Notes: generated by a model not told the origin, from the sequence alone. A DNA stretch of 32,646 bases from an uncultured Acetobacteraceae bacterium (GCA_903924985.1 CAIYDT010000124.1:1-32646); one strand, 5' to 3'. Shown: positions 15,192 through 23,715, numbered from the stretch's first letter. A program made the numbers and translations.

Positions 15192-16499
15192 TTATGCCGC
15201 CGGGAAGGCGGCTTCCATTGCCCGGCGATATTGATACGCGGCGTCGGCGGTGTCGATACCAATATCGTCCCAGGTCACCGGCTGGCCCATTTTGACATCG
15301 CGCAATAACGGCACCCGGTTCGCGAGACCGATCGGCAAGCCGCCGATGCGCAGGCTGTCGGCCGCCGGCATCAGCTTGCCCCAGACGCAGGCCCCGCCCT
15401 CGCCGTCCAGCGTCTCCCCAGCTTTCAGATCGCGCTTGGCGGTGGACACGACGTCGCCGCGGAAGCCGTTGGCGACGCCGGTCGGTTCCCCACGCAACGC
15501 GGCGGACAGGATGGACACGTTCAGCTCCAGCCCGATCAAATGGAACGGGCGGTACAGCGCGGTGATGCGGCCGGAAGGATCGGTGACCACCCCATATTCC
15601 CCGAAGCAGCGCACGGCGTAATCGTTCGGCGCCTCGAACGCGACATAGACGCCCCAGCGGAGATCGTTGGCCACCTGACTGCCGTCGCGATGGACGGAGG
15701 AAATCACTTCGACCTGACCGCTGTGATGCAGCGCCCCGAGGTTACCGGGCCGCAACACATCCGCGAGTTCGTGCGTGCCGCAGGGCGGAAACGCCAGACC
15801 GTCGGGCGGCGGAGTCAAACCGGTGGCATTGGCGACCGCGGCCATCTCGATCCCCGACTTGGTGCCATCGAGGAAAGAATTGAACATCCGCGGATTCATC
15901 CCGCCCAGGCGTGCCTGTTCCGGCGTCAGGCCGTAATAGCCCCACACCGTATCGGGTGTGGAGGCATGGTATTCCGGCATGTATTTCGTGCCCTTGCCGG
16001 CGGCGATGACCTTAAAGCCGCAGGACCGCGCCCAGTCCACCTGCTCGCAGATCAGAGCCGGCTGGTCGCCGTAGGCCATGCTGTAGACGGTGCCCGCGGA
16101 TTCCGCGTCGCGCGCCAGCAAGGGGCCGGCCAGCACGTCGGCTTCGACGTTGACCATGACGATATGCTTGCCCTCGTGGATCGCTTTGCGGGCGTGGGCG
16201 ATCCCGGCGGGGGCATGGCCGGTGGCCTCCACCACGACCTCCACGTCGGCGGCCTCCATCATCTTCATCGCGTCGTCGGTGAAGCGGGTGGCGGCGATGC
16301 GGGCCTCGTCCCAGCCGACGCGACGGCAAGCCTCGCGGGCACGATCGGGGGCGAGGTCGGCGATCGCGGCGACCTCCAGCCCCCTGGTCGTGGGCACCTG
16401 CGACAGGAACATCGACCCGAACTTGCCCGCGCCGATCAGACCGACGCGGACCGGCCGCCCGGCGTCCGCCCGCTTTTGCAGCAACCGGTACAGGTTCAT
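15192..16499 (-). CDS. Homoserine dehydrogenase-like NAD(P) oxidoreductase with SAF domain
   Basis: The 435 residues combine an N-terminal Rossmann domain (VGLIGAGKFGSMFL, about 19-32), a central dehydrogenase domain and a C-terminal SAF/antifreeze-like domain (KRDLKAGETLDGEGG, then PAADSLRIGGLPIGLAN). The family is recurrent in catabolic clusters and is often misannotated from the SAF part as FlgA. It probably oxidises or reduces a hydroxy or oxo acid with NAD(P), but the substrate is unknown. GGGA seven bases upstream supports the ATG. It is the first gene of a minus-strand operon and diverges from the creatininase gene across 61 bp. Confidence 0.75.
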   Translation of the reverse strand: MNLYRLLQKRADAGRPVRVGLIGAGKFGSMFLSQVPTTRGLEVAAIADLAPDRAREACRRVGWDEARIAATRFTDDAMKMMEAADVEVVVEATGHAPAGIAHARKAIHEGKHIVMVNVEADVLAGPLLARDAESAGTVYSMAYGDQPALICEQVDWARSCGFKVIAAGKGTKYMPEYHASTPDTVWGYYGLTPEQARLGGMNPRMFNSFLDGTKSGIEMAAVANATGLTPPPDGLAFPPCGTHELADVLRPGNLGALHHSGQVEVISSVHRDGSQVANDLRWGVYVAFEAPNDYAVRCFGEYGVVTDPSGRITALYRPFHLIGLELNVSILSAALRGEPTGVANGFRGDVVSTAKRDLKAGETLDGEGGACVWGKLMPAADSLRIGGLPIGLANRVPLLRDVKMGQPVTWDDIGIDTADAAYQYRRAMEAAFPAA

Positions 16500-16560
16500 G
16501 TGTAAGTCCCTTTCATGCCGTATGGTGGCGGCGTGCTACGCGAACGGGAGGGAAAAGGCG

Positions 16561-17340
16561 ATGGCGGAGATCGAATGGCGGCGGTCGCGGGCGGACCAAT
16601 TGCGGGAACGGGCGCGCGAAGACGCGATCGTCATCCTGCCGGTCGCGTCCCTGGAACAGCACGGCCAACATCTGCCGGTAGAAGTCGACTCGTGTCTTGG
16701 TGAGGAAATCGCCACCCGTACCGCCACCAAGATGGCGGCGCGCGGGGTTCCCGTGGTCGTGCTGCCGACGATCTGGACCGGCTTGTCCGAACACCACATG
16801 ACCTTCGGAGGCACAATCTCGCTGGATTTTGCGGCGTTCAGCGCGCTGATCGAGGGCGTGGTCCGGTCGGTGCTGCGCCACGGATTCAAGCGCATCGTGC
16901 TGCTGAACGCCCATGGCGGAAATGAGAACGCGCTGCGCACCATCGTCGACGATCTAACGCCCAAGTTGGGCGTGCCCATCGTGCAGTTCACTTATTGGCA
17001 TGCCGCCGCCGTCGCGGTCGCCCGCATTCTGGAGACGCAAGGCGGGCTGACCCATGCCTGCGAGGCCGAAACGTCGATGATGATGGCTGCCCGCCCCGAA
17101 CTGGTCGCAACCGGCCGCATCCCGCCCGATAACTCCAACGCCTCCCACGAGCCGGTCGGCGGGGTCTATCGCTGGCGCAGCATCGGCAGCCGTTCGGCGT
17201 CCGGGTCGCTCGGCAACCCGGCGGCGGCGACGGCGGAAAAAGGGGAAAAACTGTTCGAGGCGATTTCCGACTCACTGGCCGATAAACTGTGCAACCGGGA
17301 TTTATGGGACCTACCCTGGGACAGCGAACGCCTGACCTAA
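16561..17340 (+). CDS. Creatininase-family amidohydrolase
   Basis: The 259 residues carry the metal-binding set of the family: the block EQHGQHLPVEVDS (about 34-46), NAHGGNENAL and HACEAETS. Creatininase-family enzymes hydrolyse cyclic amides, formamides or peptides with two metal ions. GGGAGGG about ten bases upstream fixes the ATG at 16561; longer readings are not credible because they enter the divergent gene. It precedes a molybdenum hydroxylase by 91 bp, so a plausible but untested role is opening a lactam made by that enzyme. True creatininase activity should not be assumed. Confidence 0.82.
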   Translation: MAEIEWRRSRADQLRERAREDAIVILPVASLEQHGQHLPVEVDSCLGEEIATRTATKMAARGVPVVVLPTIWTGLSEHHMTFGGTISLDFAAFSALIEGVVRSVLRHGFKRIVLLNAHGGNENALRTIVDDLTPKLGVPIVQFTYWHAAAVAVARILETQGGLTHACEAETSMMMAARPELVATGRIPPDNSNASHEPVGGVYRWRSIGSRSASGSLGNPAAATAEKGEKLFEAISDSLADKLCNRDLWDLPWDSERLT

Positions 17341-17431
17341 ACCGGGAACAGCGGGTCGGTGCCAACAGTCGGGGCTTGAGCGTCGGCCGTTACCCCCGCA
17401 AAGTGCGGCGGGAATCAGGGGAGGGCCAGGT

Positions 17432-17908
17432 ATGACCATCGAGTTGTCCGTCAACGGAAGCAACGTCAGTACTGGGGCAGACCCGTCCACGCCGCTGATC
17501 GACGTGCTGCGCAATCATCTGGACCTCCGGGGCACGCGCTACGGCTGCGGGCTGGAGCAGTGCGGCAGTTGCATGGTCATCATCGACGGGAAGGCCGACT
17601 ACGCCTGTTCCCGCGAACTCGGATCGGTGGCCGGCCGTTCTGTCACCACTATCGAGGGCTTGGCCTCCGGCAACACGTTGCATCCATTGCAGGTGGCGTT
17701 TCTGGAAGAACAAGCCGGGCAATGCGGCTACTGTCTGTCCGGCATCCTCATGAGCGCCAAGGCGTTGCTCGATCACAACCCGTCCCCATCGCGCGCCGAC
17801 ATTGTCGCTGCATTGGACGGGAACTTGTGCCGCTGCGGGGCGCATCCACGCATCCTCCGAGCGGTGGAAAAAGCTGCTGCCATGATCCGCGAAGGAGCAT
17901 CGTCATGA
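17432..17908 (+). CDS. [2Fe-2S] small subunit of molybdenum hydroxylase
   Basis: The 158 residues have the two iron-sulfur motifs of the CoxS/IorA subunit. The plant-type N-terminal cluster uses C39, C44, C47 and C59; the C-terminal cluster uses C98, C101, C133 and C135. It passes electrons from the molybdenum centre to an acceptor. The stop overlaps the large-subunit start (ATGA). No FAD subunit (CoxM type) is adjacent, which suggests a two-subunit, IorAB-like enzyme that hands electrons to a cytochrome or another carrier. Confidence 0.92.
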   Translation: MTIELSVNGSNVSTGADPSTPLIDVLRNHLDLRGTRYGCGLEQCGSCMVIIDGKADYACSRELGSVAGRSVTTIEGLASGNTLHPLQVAFLEEQAGQCGYCLSGILMSAKALLDHNPSPSRADIVAALDGNLCRCGAHPRILRAVEKAAAMIREGASS

Positions 17909-20010
17909 GCGACACCCTGCCGCTGAGCATCCTGAACAACCGCCGACTGGAGAAATGGCTGCGGTTCGATGCCGACCGCACCCTGCGTCTGGCCGTGGGC
18001 AAGGTGGAGATCGGCCAGGGCGTGCTGACCGCCCTGACGCAGATCGCCGCCGAGGAACTCGATATCGACGTGGACCGGGTCAACATCCTGGCCGGCGACA
18101 CAGCCGATGCGCCTGACGAGGGATCAACCAGCTCTTCCCAGTCTATCGAGGTGTCCGGGCGCTCCGTCCGCCTGGTCTCGGCCGAGTTGCGGTCCCGGGT
18201 GCTGACGCGGCTGGCGCAGCGGCTGAATTGCAGCCCGGGGGACATTACGGTGGAGGACGGGTCGTTCCTGCTGGAAGCCCAGCCCACCGGCCACGACTAC
18301 TGGAGTTTTGTGAGCGACGCCGATTACGCAGCCGATATCACCGGGTCGGTGGTACCGAAATCCCCGTCGGCGTACCGCGTGGTGGGGCAGCCGGTGCCGC
18401 GCAAGGACCTGATCGCCAAGGTCTCCGGCGCCGCCTTTATCCATGATATCGTGCGCCCCGACATGTTGCATGCCCGCGTGCTGCGGCAACCCTCCCGCGG
18501 TGCCCAGTTGGTCTCTTTGGACGAGGCCGCCATACGCCGAGCGGCTCGGGGCGATTTCCGAACGGTGCGGGTGGGCAATTTCGTGGCCTTCGTCGGGATT
18601 GACGAAACCGTTGTGCAACGGGCGGCGGTGGCGGCGCTATCGCACGCAAAGTGGGAAGGCGCGCGGGTCTTGACGCCAGCACACGGCGAAGCGGCCTGGT
18701 ATGTGGGCCAACCCTCCGACGACCGCCTGATCGGGGACGCCCCCATCGCAAACACGGGCGAAGTGGTCACCGCCATCTATTCACGCCCCTTCGTTGCCCA
18801 CGCGGCAATGGCCCCCTCCTGCGGCCTGGCGGAATTCCGCGACGGACATATGGAGGTTTGGTCGCACACCCAGGGCGTCTATCCCTTGCGCAACAGCATC
18901 GCCGAGATCCTGGGCCTGAGCGTCGCCAACGTGATCGTGCGGCACGCGCACGGCGCGGGCTGCTACGGGCATAACGGCGCGGATGACGCGGCTTTGGACG
19001 CGGCGGTGATCGCGCAGCAGATCCCCGGTCATTGCATCCGTGTGCAGTGGCGGCGGGAGGAAGAATTCGGCTTCGAACCTGTCTCTACTGCCCACCGCAC
19101 CCGCATCGCGGCGGAACTGGACTCGGCCGGCCGCCCGGTGGACTGGACAACCGAGGTCTGGGCCGGTTCCCATGTGCAACGGCCCATCTACGGCGGGTTG
19201 TTTTTGGCGCAGGAGGCGCTGCCTAACCCACCGCCCCCCGCGCGCGCCGGCGACCCGCCGGAAGCCAATGGCGGTGGGGGGACGCGGAATGGCACGCCGC
19301 TTTACGATTTCGCGGCCAAACGCATCGTGCACCATCTGGCGTTGCAGACGCCGGTACGGACGTCGTCGTTGCGGGGCCTCGGAGCGCTGCCGAACGTGTT
19401 CGCCATGGAGTGTTTCATGGACGAGTTGGCGGAGCGCGCCGGCATGGACCCGGTGGCGTATCGGCTGTCGCTGCTGTCCGATCCCCGCGCCCGCTATCTG
19501 ATCGAGAACGTGGCGGCGCGCTGCGGCTGGGCTTCGCGGTGGGCGGTTGGCACCGGCCGGGGGCTCGGGTTGGCATGGGCTCGGTACAAGAACAAAGCCG
19601 CCTACGCCTGCGTGGCGGTGGAACTGGAGGTGGACCAGGAAATCCGCCTGAAGCGCGTCTGGTGCTGCGCCGACGCCGGGCTGGTGATCAACCCGGACGG
19701 GGCGAAAAACCAGGTGGAGGGCGGGATCATCCACGCCGCGTCGATGACGTTGAAGGAGCAGGTGACGCTGGACGGGGCGGGGATCACGTCGCTGGACTGG
19801 GCGTCCTACCCGATCATGACGTTCTCCGAAGTGCCGGAGATCTCGACCGAGATCGTGCATGCGCCGGACTTGCCGACGCTTGGGATGGGGGAGTGCACGT
19901 TCGGGCCCACGGCGGCGGCGATCGGGAACGCGGTTTACCACGCACTGGGGGTCAGGGTGCGGGATATGCCGTTGACGCGGGAGCGGATCGCGGCCGCGTT
20001 AGTGGGGTGA
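17905..20010 (+). CDS. Molybdopterin-binding large subunit of xanthine dehydrogenase family
   Basis: The 701 residues fit the aldehyde oxidase/xanthine dehydrogenase large subunits. The N-terminus enters directly into KVEIGQGVLTALTQIAAEEL. The second part includes YRVVGQPVPRKDLIAKVSGA, and the catalytic glutamate lies in GMGECTFGPTAAAIGNAV (E663). A Pro/Gly-rich loop near residues 440-465 appears normal for this branch. It probably hydroxylates an N-heteroaromatic or aldehyde with water-derived oxygen. The exact substrate is unknown; isoquinoline and nicotinate dehydrogenases are the nearest analogies. It needs the molybdenum cofactor and a maturation chaperone (XdhC type), neither encoded here. 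Confidence 0.88.
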   Translation: MSDTLPLSILNNRRLEKWLRFDADRTLRLAVGKVEIGQGVLTALTQIAAEELDIDVDRVNILAGDTADAPDEGSTSSSQSIEVSGRSVRLVSAELRSRVLTRLAQRLNCSPGDITVEDGSFLLEAQPTGHDYWSFVSDADYAADITGSVVPKSPSAYRVVGQPVPRKDLIAKVSGAAFIHDIVRPDMLHARVLRQPSRGAQLVSLDEAAIRRAARGDFRTVRVGNFVAFVGIDETVVQRAAVAALSHAKWEGARVLTPAHGEAAWYVGQPSDDRLIGDAPIANTGEVVTAIYSRPFVAHAAMAPSCGLAEFRDGHMEVWSHTQGVYPLRNSIAEILGLSVANVIVRHAHGAGCYGHNGADDAALDAAVIAQQIPGHCIRVQWRREEEFGFEPVSTAHRTRIAAELDSAGRPVDWTTEVWAGSHVQRPIYGGLFLAQEALPNPPPPARAGDPPEANGGGGTRNGTPLYDFAAKRIVHHLALQTPVRTSSLRGLGALPNVFAMECFMDELAERAGMDPVAYRLSLLSDPRARYLIENVAARCGWASRWAVGTGRGLGLAWARYKNKAAYACVAVELEVDQEIRLKRVWCCADAGLVINPDGAKNQVEGGIIHAASMTLKEQVTLDGAGITSLDWASYPIMTFSEVPEISTEIVHAPDLPTLGMGECTFGPTAAAIGNAVYHALGVRVRDMPLTRERIAAALVG

Positions 20011-20202
20011 GGGCGCAGCCGATGACGGCATGAGGACTTGTTCCGCCCAGGGCGATTCGGTTCCCCAGCCCTTGTGCCGATTTTTGTAGCGGTGCGGCCA
20101 TTTGACGATTCAGGCTAACGAGCGAATCGCTTAGGAGGGTTCGCACATGGCGTCTGTATCGGCTGGTACTGGCTGCCTCCGGGAGGCTTTTCGTCGGTGC
20201 CC

Positions 20203-20295
20203 GATCACCGGCGCGCGGCGGGCAAGCGCCTGCGCGGCAGTGCCACGGCGCAATCGACCGGTGTTCACCTGCTGGCCGCGTTCAGCGAAGGATGA
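20203..20295 (+). mobile_element. Remnant of an ISAs1-type transposase
   Basis: In the frame of codon 20221 the translation reads GKRLRGS, then VHLLAAFSEG, then TGA (20293-20295). ISAs1-family transposases carry a (V/I)DGKxLRGS motif followed after a short variable stretch by VHLVAAF. The preceding and following sequence does not continue the family, so only a short fossil remains. No terminal inverted repeats are recognised. Confidence 0.5.
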
Positions 20296-20605
20296 CCAGC
20301 CGGCGTTGAAGGCGGACATCGCTCTGGCCTTCGGGCCGGCTTCTCCGGCGCACGGCCAATCAGGTCAATGTGTGCGGTGCCGGCCGAATTGCCGCCAAAC
20401 CGCTGCCTGCTGCCCTCGCCCCCTGCATCGTCTTCGTGGGCTTCGTGGCTTCGTGGTGAGTATAAGCGGTCTTACCTCCGGTTTGGCGGTGCCGGAGAGG
20501 CCGGAAAGCCCCGGAATTTTCGTTGCGAGATAGTCACCCGATTGCCCCGCAGGCACCCCGCGCCCCTCTTGCGTACCAGTCCGACAGGCCTTATGTACGC
20601 CTCAG

Positions 20606-20622
20606 TTGCGAGTAACTCGCAA
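20606..20622. promoter_or_regulatory. Fur-like palindrome upstream of FTR1
   Basis: TTGCGAGT-A-ACTCGCAA is a perfect 8-1-8 inverted repeat containing the 7-1-7 layout typical of Fur boxes (TGxxAxT-N-AxTxxCA). It ends 24 bases before the start codon of an iron permease gene. Iron repression through Fur is the natural inference; other metalloregulators such as Irr use different consensus sequences. Confidence 0.6.
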
Positions 20623-20646
20623 TTGCAGTGTTGGAGACCGAACCGC

Positions 20647-21780
20647 ATGCTCGTCAGTATGATCCTCGTCTTCCGCGAAGCGATGGAGGCCGGCCTGATC
20701 GTCGGCATCGTCCTCGCCGCCTCCGCGGGTGTGCGAGGCCGAGGCCGCTGGATCTCCGCCGGAATCGCCGCCGGTCTGGCGGGGGCCTGCCTCGTCGCGG
20801 TCTTTGCCGGCGCCCTGTCGAATGCCTTCGAGGGCACGGGACAGGAGGCGTTTACCGCCGCCATCCTGCTGTTCGCGGTCGCCATGCTGACCTGGCATGT
20901 CGTCTGGATGTCACACCACGGACAGCAAATGGCCGCGGATTTCCGTCAGGTCGGCAAGGAGGTGCAGCTCGGACAACGCTCCCTCGCCGCTTTGGCCGGG
21001 GTCGTCGCCGTCGCCGTGATGCGCGAAGGGGCGGAGGTCGTGCTGTTCCTGTATGGTGTCGTTGTCGCGTCGCATACCGGCGCGGTGTCACTGGTCATTG
21101 GCGGCGTCGCTGGGCTGCTGCTCGCCGGCTGTATGTCCTGGATGCTGTATCGCGGGCTGCTCGCCATTCCGCTGCATCGCCTGTTCAAGGTGACCAACGG
21201 GCTGATCGCCCTGCTTGCCGCCGGAATGGCCGGCCAGGCCGTCGCGGTGTTGCACGCCGCCGACATTCTGCCCGGATGGGGGGAGCATCTGTGGGACACC
21301 AGCTTCATCCTTGAGGATAACAGCATCGCCGGGAAAGCCCTGCACGCGCTGATCGGCTACTCGGCGCGGCCATCGGGTATCCAGCTCGCCGCCTGGGTCG
21401 GAACGCTGGCGGTGCTGACGATCCTGTCCCGCACGATCGGGCGACCCAATCGTACCCGGCTGGTCACCGTCGCCGCGCTGCTCGCCCTTGTCGTCGGCGC
21501 CCCTGCTGCTCGGGCAGACGAACCCATCCAACTCGAGTTCCGCCAACACCGTTTCGTGCCGGATCGAATCGAGGTGCCGGCGCACGTGAAATTCCGCTTG
21601 CTGGTCAAGAACAACGACGACACCGCGGACGAATTCGAAAGCACGCAACTGAACCGGGAGAAGCTGGTGCCACCCGGCCAGACCATCACCGTGTTCCTCG
21701 GCCCGTTAGAGCCCGGAGAATACAAGTTCTTTGGCGACTTCCATCAGGATACCGCGAAAGGCATACTGGTAGCAAAATGA
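20647..21780 (+). CDS. FTR1 iron permease fused to cupredoxin-like (FtrB-type) domain
   Basis: Residues 1-265 are an FTR1/EfeU-type permease with the two iron-binding REXXE motifs REAME (10-14) and REGAE (126-130) and about seven membrane helices. Residues 271-290 form a hydrophobic stretch ending APAARA, like a signal peptide with an AxA site. Residues 291-377 are a cupredoxin-like domain (FRQHRFVPDRIEVPAH, FESTQLNREKLVPPGQ, FFGDFHQDTAKG) resembling FtrB of the FtrABCD system; the usual copper cysteine is absent. The protein would move iron across the inner membrane. GGAG ten bases upstream supports the ATG. A Fur-like box precedes the gene. Confidence 0.88.
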   Translation: MLVSMILVFREAMEAGLIVGIVLAASAGVRGRGRWISAGIAAGLAGACLVAVFAGALSNAFEGTGQEAFTAAILLFAVAMLTWHVVWMSHHGQQMAADFRQVGKEVQLGQRSLAALAGVVAVAVMREGAEVVLFLYGVVVASHTGAVSLVIGGVAGLLLAGCMSWMLYRGLLAIPLHRLFKVTNGLIALLAAGMAGQAVAVLHAADILPGWGEHLWDTSFILEDNSIAGKALHALIGYSARPSGIQLAAWVGTLAVLTILSRTIGRPNRTRLVTVAALLALVVGAPAARADEPIQLEFRQHRFVPDRIEVPAHVKFRLLVKNNDDTADEFESTQLNREKLVPPGQTITVFLGPLEPGEYKFFGDFHQDTAKGILVAK

Positions 21781-22553
21781 AACATTTTCCGGTTGCTTTA
21801 ACGGCGCTGGCCCTGCTGGCGCCGCTGGCGGCCCGCGCGGATTTTCGCGTGGTGTCCCCCTCCGAAATCGACCTGGGGGAGTTGGAAATCGAGCACAACG
21901 GCTCCGCCGTGTTCGACCGCCGGCCGGATGCTAACGGGGCTCGCAGCTACACGCTAGAACTCGGCACCGGCCTGACGAACTGGTGGCACAGCGAGGTTGA
22001 ACTCGGGTTCGAACGTGACTCCGGGTCCGGCCAGCCGACACTGCTAACCCAAATCGTGACCGAGAATATGTTCCAACTCACCGAACCCGGGGAGGCGTTC
22101 GCCGATTTCGGATTCTACATCGAGTACGGCCAATCGCTGACGCGGGGGCGTTACGCAGCCTCCAACCAGGTCACGTTTGGGCCGGTCATCGCCAAGGATA
22201 TCGGGCCCACGACCAACACCCTCAACCTGTTCTTCAGCCGGCAGTTGGGACCGGATCAGACCTCGCAACGCCTGGATTTCACCTATGCGTGGCAGACCCG
22301 TTGGAACATCTGGCAGCCGTTGTCCCCCGCCATCGAGATCTACGGCGACGCCGGTCCCCTCGGTTCCAGCCCGAAGCTGTCGCAGCAACAATTGATGATC
22401 GGGCCGGTCGGCGTGGGGTCGCTACGCCTGAACGACCTCGGCCTGGGGCGTGGCGGAAAACTGAAATACGAGATCGGCTACCTGTTCGGCACCACGCCGG
22501 CCAGTCCGCAGGGCGCCCTCCGCTGGCGCCTGGAGGTGGAGATTCCATTTTGA
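21777..22553 (+). CDS. Predicted outer-membrane beta-barrel protein, iron locus
   Basis: The 258-residue product starts with a signal peptide (MKHFPVALTALALLAPLAARA) and then shows alternating amphipathic strands: YTLELGTGLTNWWHSEVELG, FADFGFYIEYGQSL, LDFTYAWQTRWNIW and LRWRLEVEIPF. The C-terminal phenylalanine after alternating residues is the usual barrel-assembly signal. I do not recognise a named family. It overlaps the FTR1 gene stop by ATGA, so it is coexpressed and probably serves iron entry or exit at the outer membrane. That role is inferred from position only. Confidence 0.75.
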   Translation: MKHFPVALTALALLAPLAARADFRVVSPSEIDLGELEIEHNGSAVFDRRPDANGARSYTLELGTGLTNWWHSEVELGFERDSGSGQPTLLTQIVTENMFQLTEPGEAFADFGFYIEYGQSLTRGRYAASNQVTFGPVIAKDIGPTTNTLNLFFSRQLGPDQTSQRLDFTYAWQTRWNIWQPLSPAIEIYGDAGPLGSSPKLSQQQLMIGPVGVGSLRLNDLGLGRGGKLKYEIGYLFGTTPASPQGALRWRLEVEIPF

Positions 22554-22589
22554 GGGACGCGGCGGACCGCCGACCCCGTCCCGTTGGGG

Positions 22590-22925
22590 CTATAGAACAG
22601 CCCGACCGCCACCGCGGCGACCGAACCCGTGGGCACCAGCAGCACCGTCAGCAGGAACGCCGCATCCTCGGCATTTTTCCCGGCGGTACCGCCGTCCGGC
22701 GGGGTAATGGATTTGCGTGATGCGCTCGACGATCGCGCGTGTGGACAGCATCTTCTTGCCCTCGGGATCGGCTTCGTCGGCGATCTTCAGGCTCGCGAGG
22801 CTCGTGTCGGTCTGGCCGGACACGTGGTCGAGCAGCAGATGCACCTCATCGAGGTCGCGCTTGAAGGTGACCTCGTCGATCATCCGGTCGTACTCGCTAC
22901 GGGTCTGAGATAGATTGTCGCTCAT
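22590..22925 (-). pseudogene. Truncated, frameshifted fragment of an unidentified protein
   Basis: The ATG at 22925 has GGAGG nine bases upstream. The first 65 or so residues look genuine and acidic (YDRMIDEVTFKRDLDEVHLL, DHVSGQTDTSL, RAIVERITQI). After about 22710 this frame turns into Arg/Gly-rich junk (YRREKCRGCGVPADGAAG). The neighbouring frame there reads NAEDAAFLLTVLLVPTGSVA and on through a hydrophobic segment. A frameshift or small deletion is the simplest reading. I recall longer proteins with this N-terminus, so a C-terminal part is probably lost. Function unknown. Confidence 0.5.
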
Positions 22926-23028
22926 GGCCGGAATCCTCCGCTTTCCGGAATCTCGCGGGAGGTTTCCTTATCGGTCAAGCAACTACTTGCGCGTATTGGC
23001 GGCGCCGGGGATGGTGTAGAAGGCCGCG

Positions 23029-23715
23029 ATGCAAGACCCGCCCACCCTGCACAACCGCACCCTGTCGCTGGCGGGGCGGGTGGTGCTGCGCGACGTGACT
23101 TTTTCCCCCACGCCAGGGGAACTCGTGGCGCTATGCGGCCCCAATGGCGCCGGGAAAACCACGTTGCTGCGGGCGTTGGCCGGGCTGCTACCGGGCTTCG
23201 AAAAGCCCGACCCCCGCCGCGTCGCCTATGTGCCGCAGGGCGCAACGTCCGCCTGGGGCCTGACGGTCGGGCAGATCGTGGCGCTCGGGCGCATCCCCCA
23301 TGGCGACGCCGCACAGACCCCGATCGAACGCGCCTTGGAGGCCTGCGGCATCGCGCCCTTGCGCGACACCCGGGTCGATCGCATCTCCGGCGGGGAAGCG
23401 AGGCGGGCGATGCTGGCCCGAGCGCTCGCGACGGAGCCGGATGTGCTACTGCTGGATGAACCGACCGCCGATCTCGACCCCGCCGCCGCGCATGACGTGA
23501 TGCGGCTGCTGCGCCGCGCGGCCGAGGAAGGTCGCGCGGTGGTGACGGTACTCCACGCGATCGATCTGGCGATCCAGTATGCCCACCGCGTTGTGGTGCT
23601 GGGTGAGGGTCGTGTCCTGGCCGATCTGCCGGCCGAGCGGGCGCTGCCGGCCGCCGCCGCCGCGTTCGGCATGCGTGCCGGGATCGACCCCGCCCCGAGG
23701 CTGCTGCCGCCCTGA
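23029..23715 (+). CDS. ABC transporter ATP-binding protein, probably cobalamin/iron-chelate type
   Basis: The 228 residues hold Walker A GPNGAGKT (37-44), the Q-loop (Q70), signature ISGGEARR (119-126), Walker B VLLLDEP (139-145) and the H-loop histidine (H176). Sequence and size fit the FecE/BtuD/HmuV class that powers import of chelates or cobalamin. The next genes encode TonB and cobalamin adenosyltransferase, which favours vitamin B12, but the permease and binding protein are elsewhere. AGAAGG lies just upstream of the ATG. The stop overlaps the next start (TGATG). Confidence 0.83.
   Translation: MQDPPTLHNRTLSLAGRVVLRDVTFSPTPGELVALCGPNGAGKTTLLRALAGLLPGFEKPDPRRVAYVPQGATSAWGLTVGQIVALGRIPHGDAAQTPIERALEACGIAPLRDTRVDRISGGEARRAMLARALATEPDVLLLDEPTADLDPAAAHDVMRLLRRAAEEGRAVVTVLHAIDLAIQYAHRVVVLGEGRVLADLPAERALPAAAAAFGMRAGIDPAPRLLPP

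Larger units (their letters stand above)
20011..20646. other. Intergenic region with transposase remnant and FTR1 promoter
   Basis: No intact gene is supported. A strong AGGAGGG lies seven bases before the ATG at 20147, but the 128-residue frame behind it has no domain-like sequence. A transposase remnant occurs in another frame around 20221-20295. Short TTCGTGG direct repeats occur around 20436-20456. A perfect palindrome lies 24 bases before the FTR1 start. Confidence 0.45.

Noticed and set aside
19216..19310. Pro/Gly-rich segment with inverted CCACCGCC / GGCGGTGG in the molybdenum subunit, at first read as an insertion
   Set aside because: I recall a similar Pro-rich then Gly-rich loop before LYDF in related large subunits, so it is probably native.
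20147..20533. A 128-codon plus-strand frame behind a strong AGGAGGG
   Set aside because: The translation is Arg/Ala/Pro/Cys-biased without a recognisable domain and overlaps a transposase remnant in another frame.
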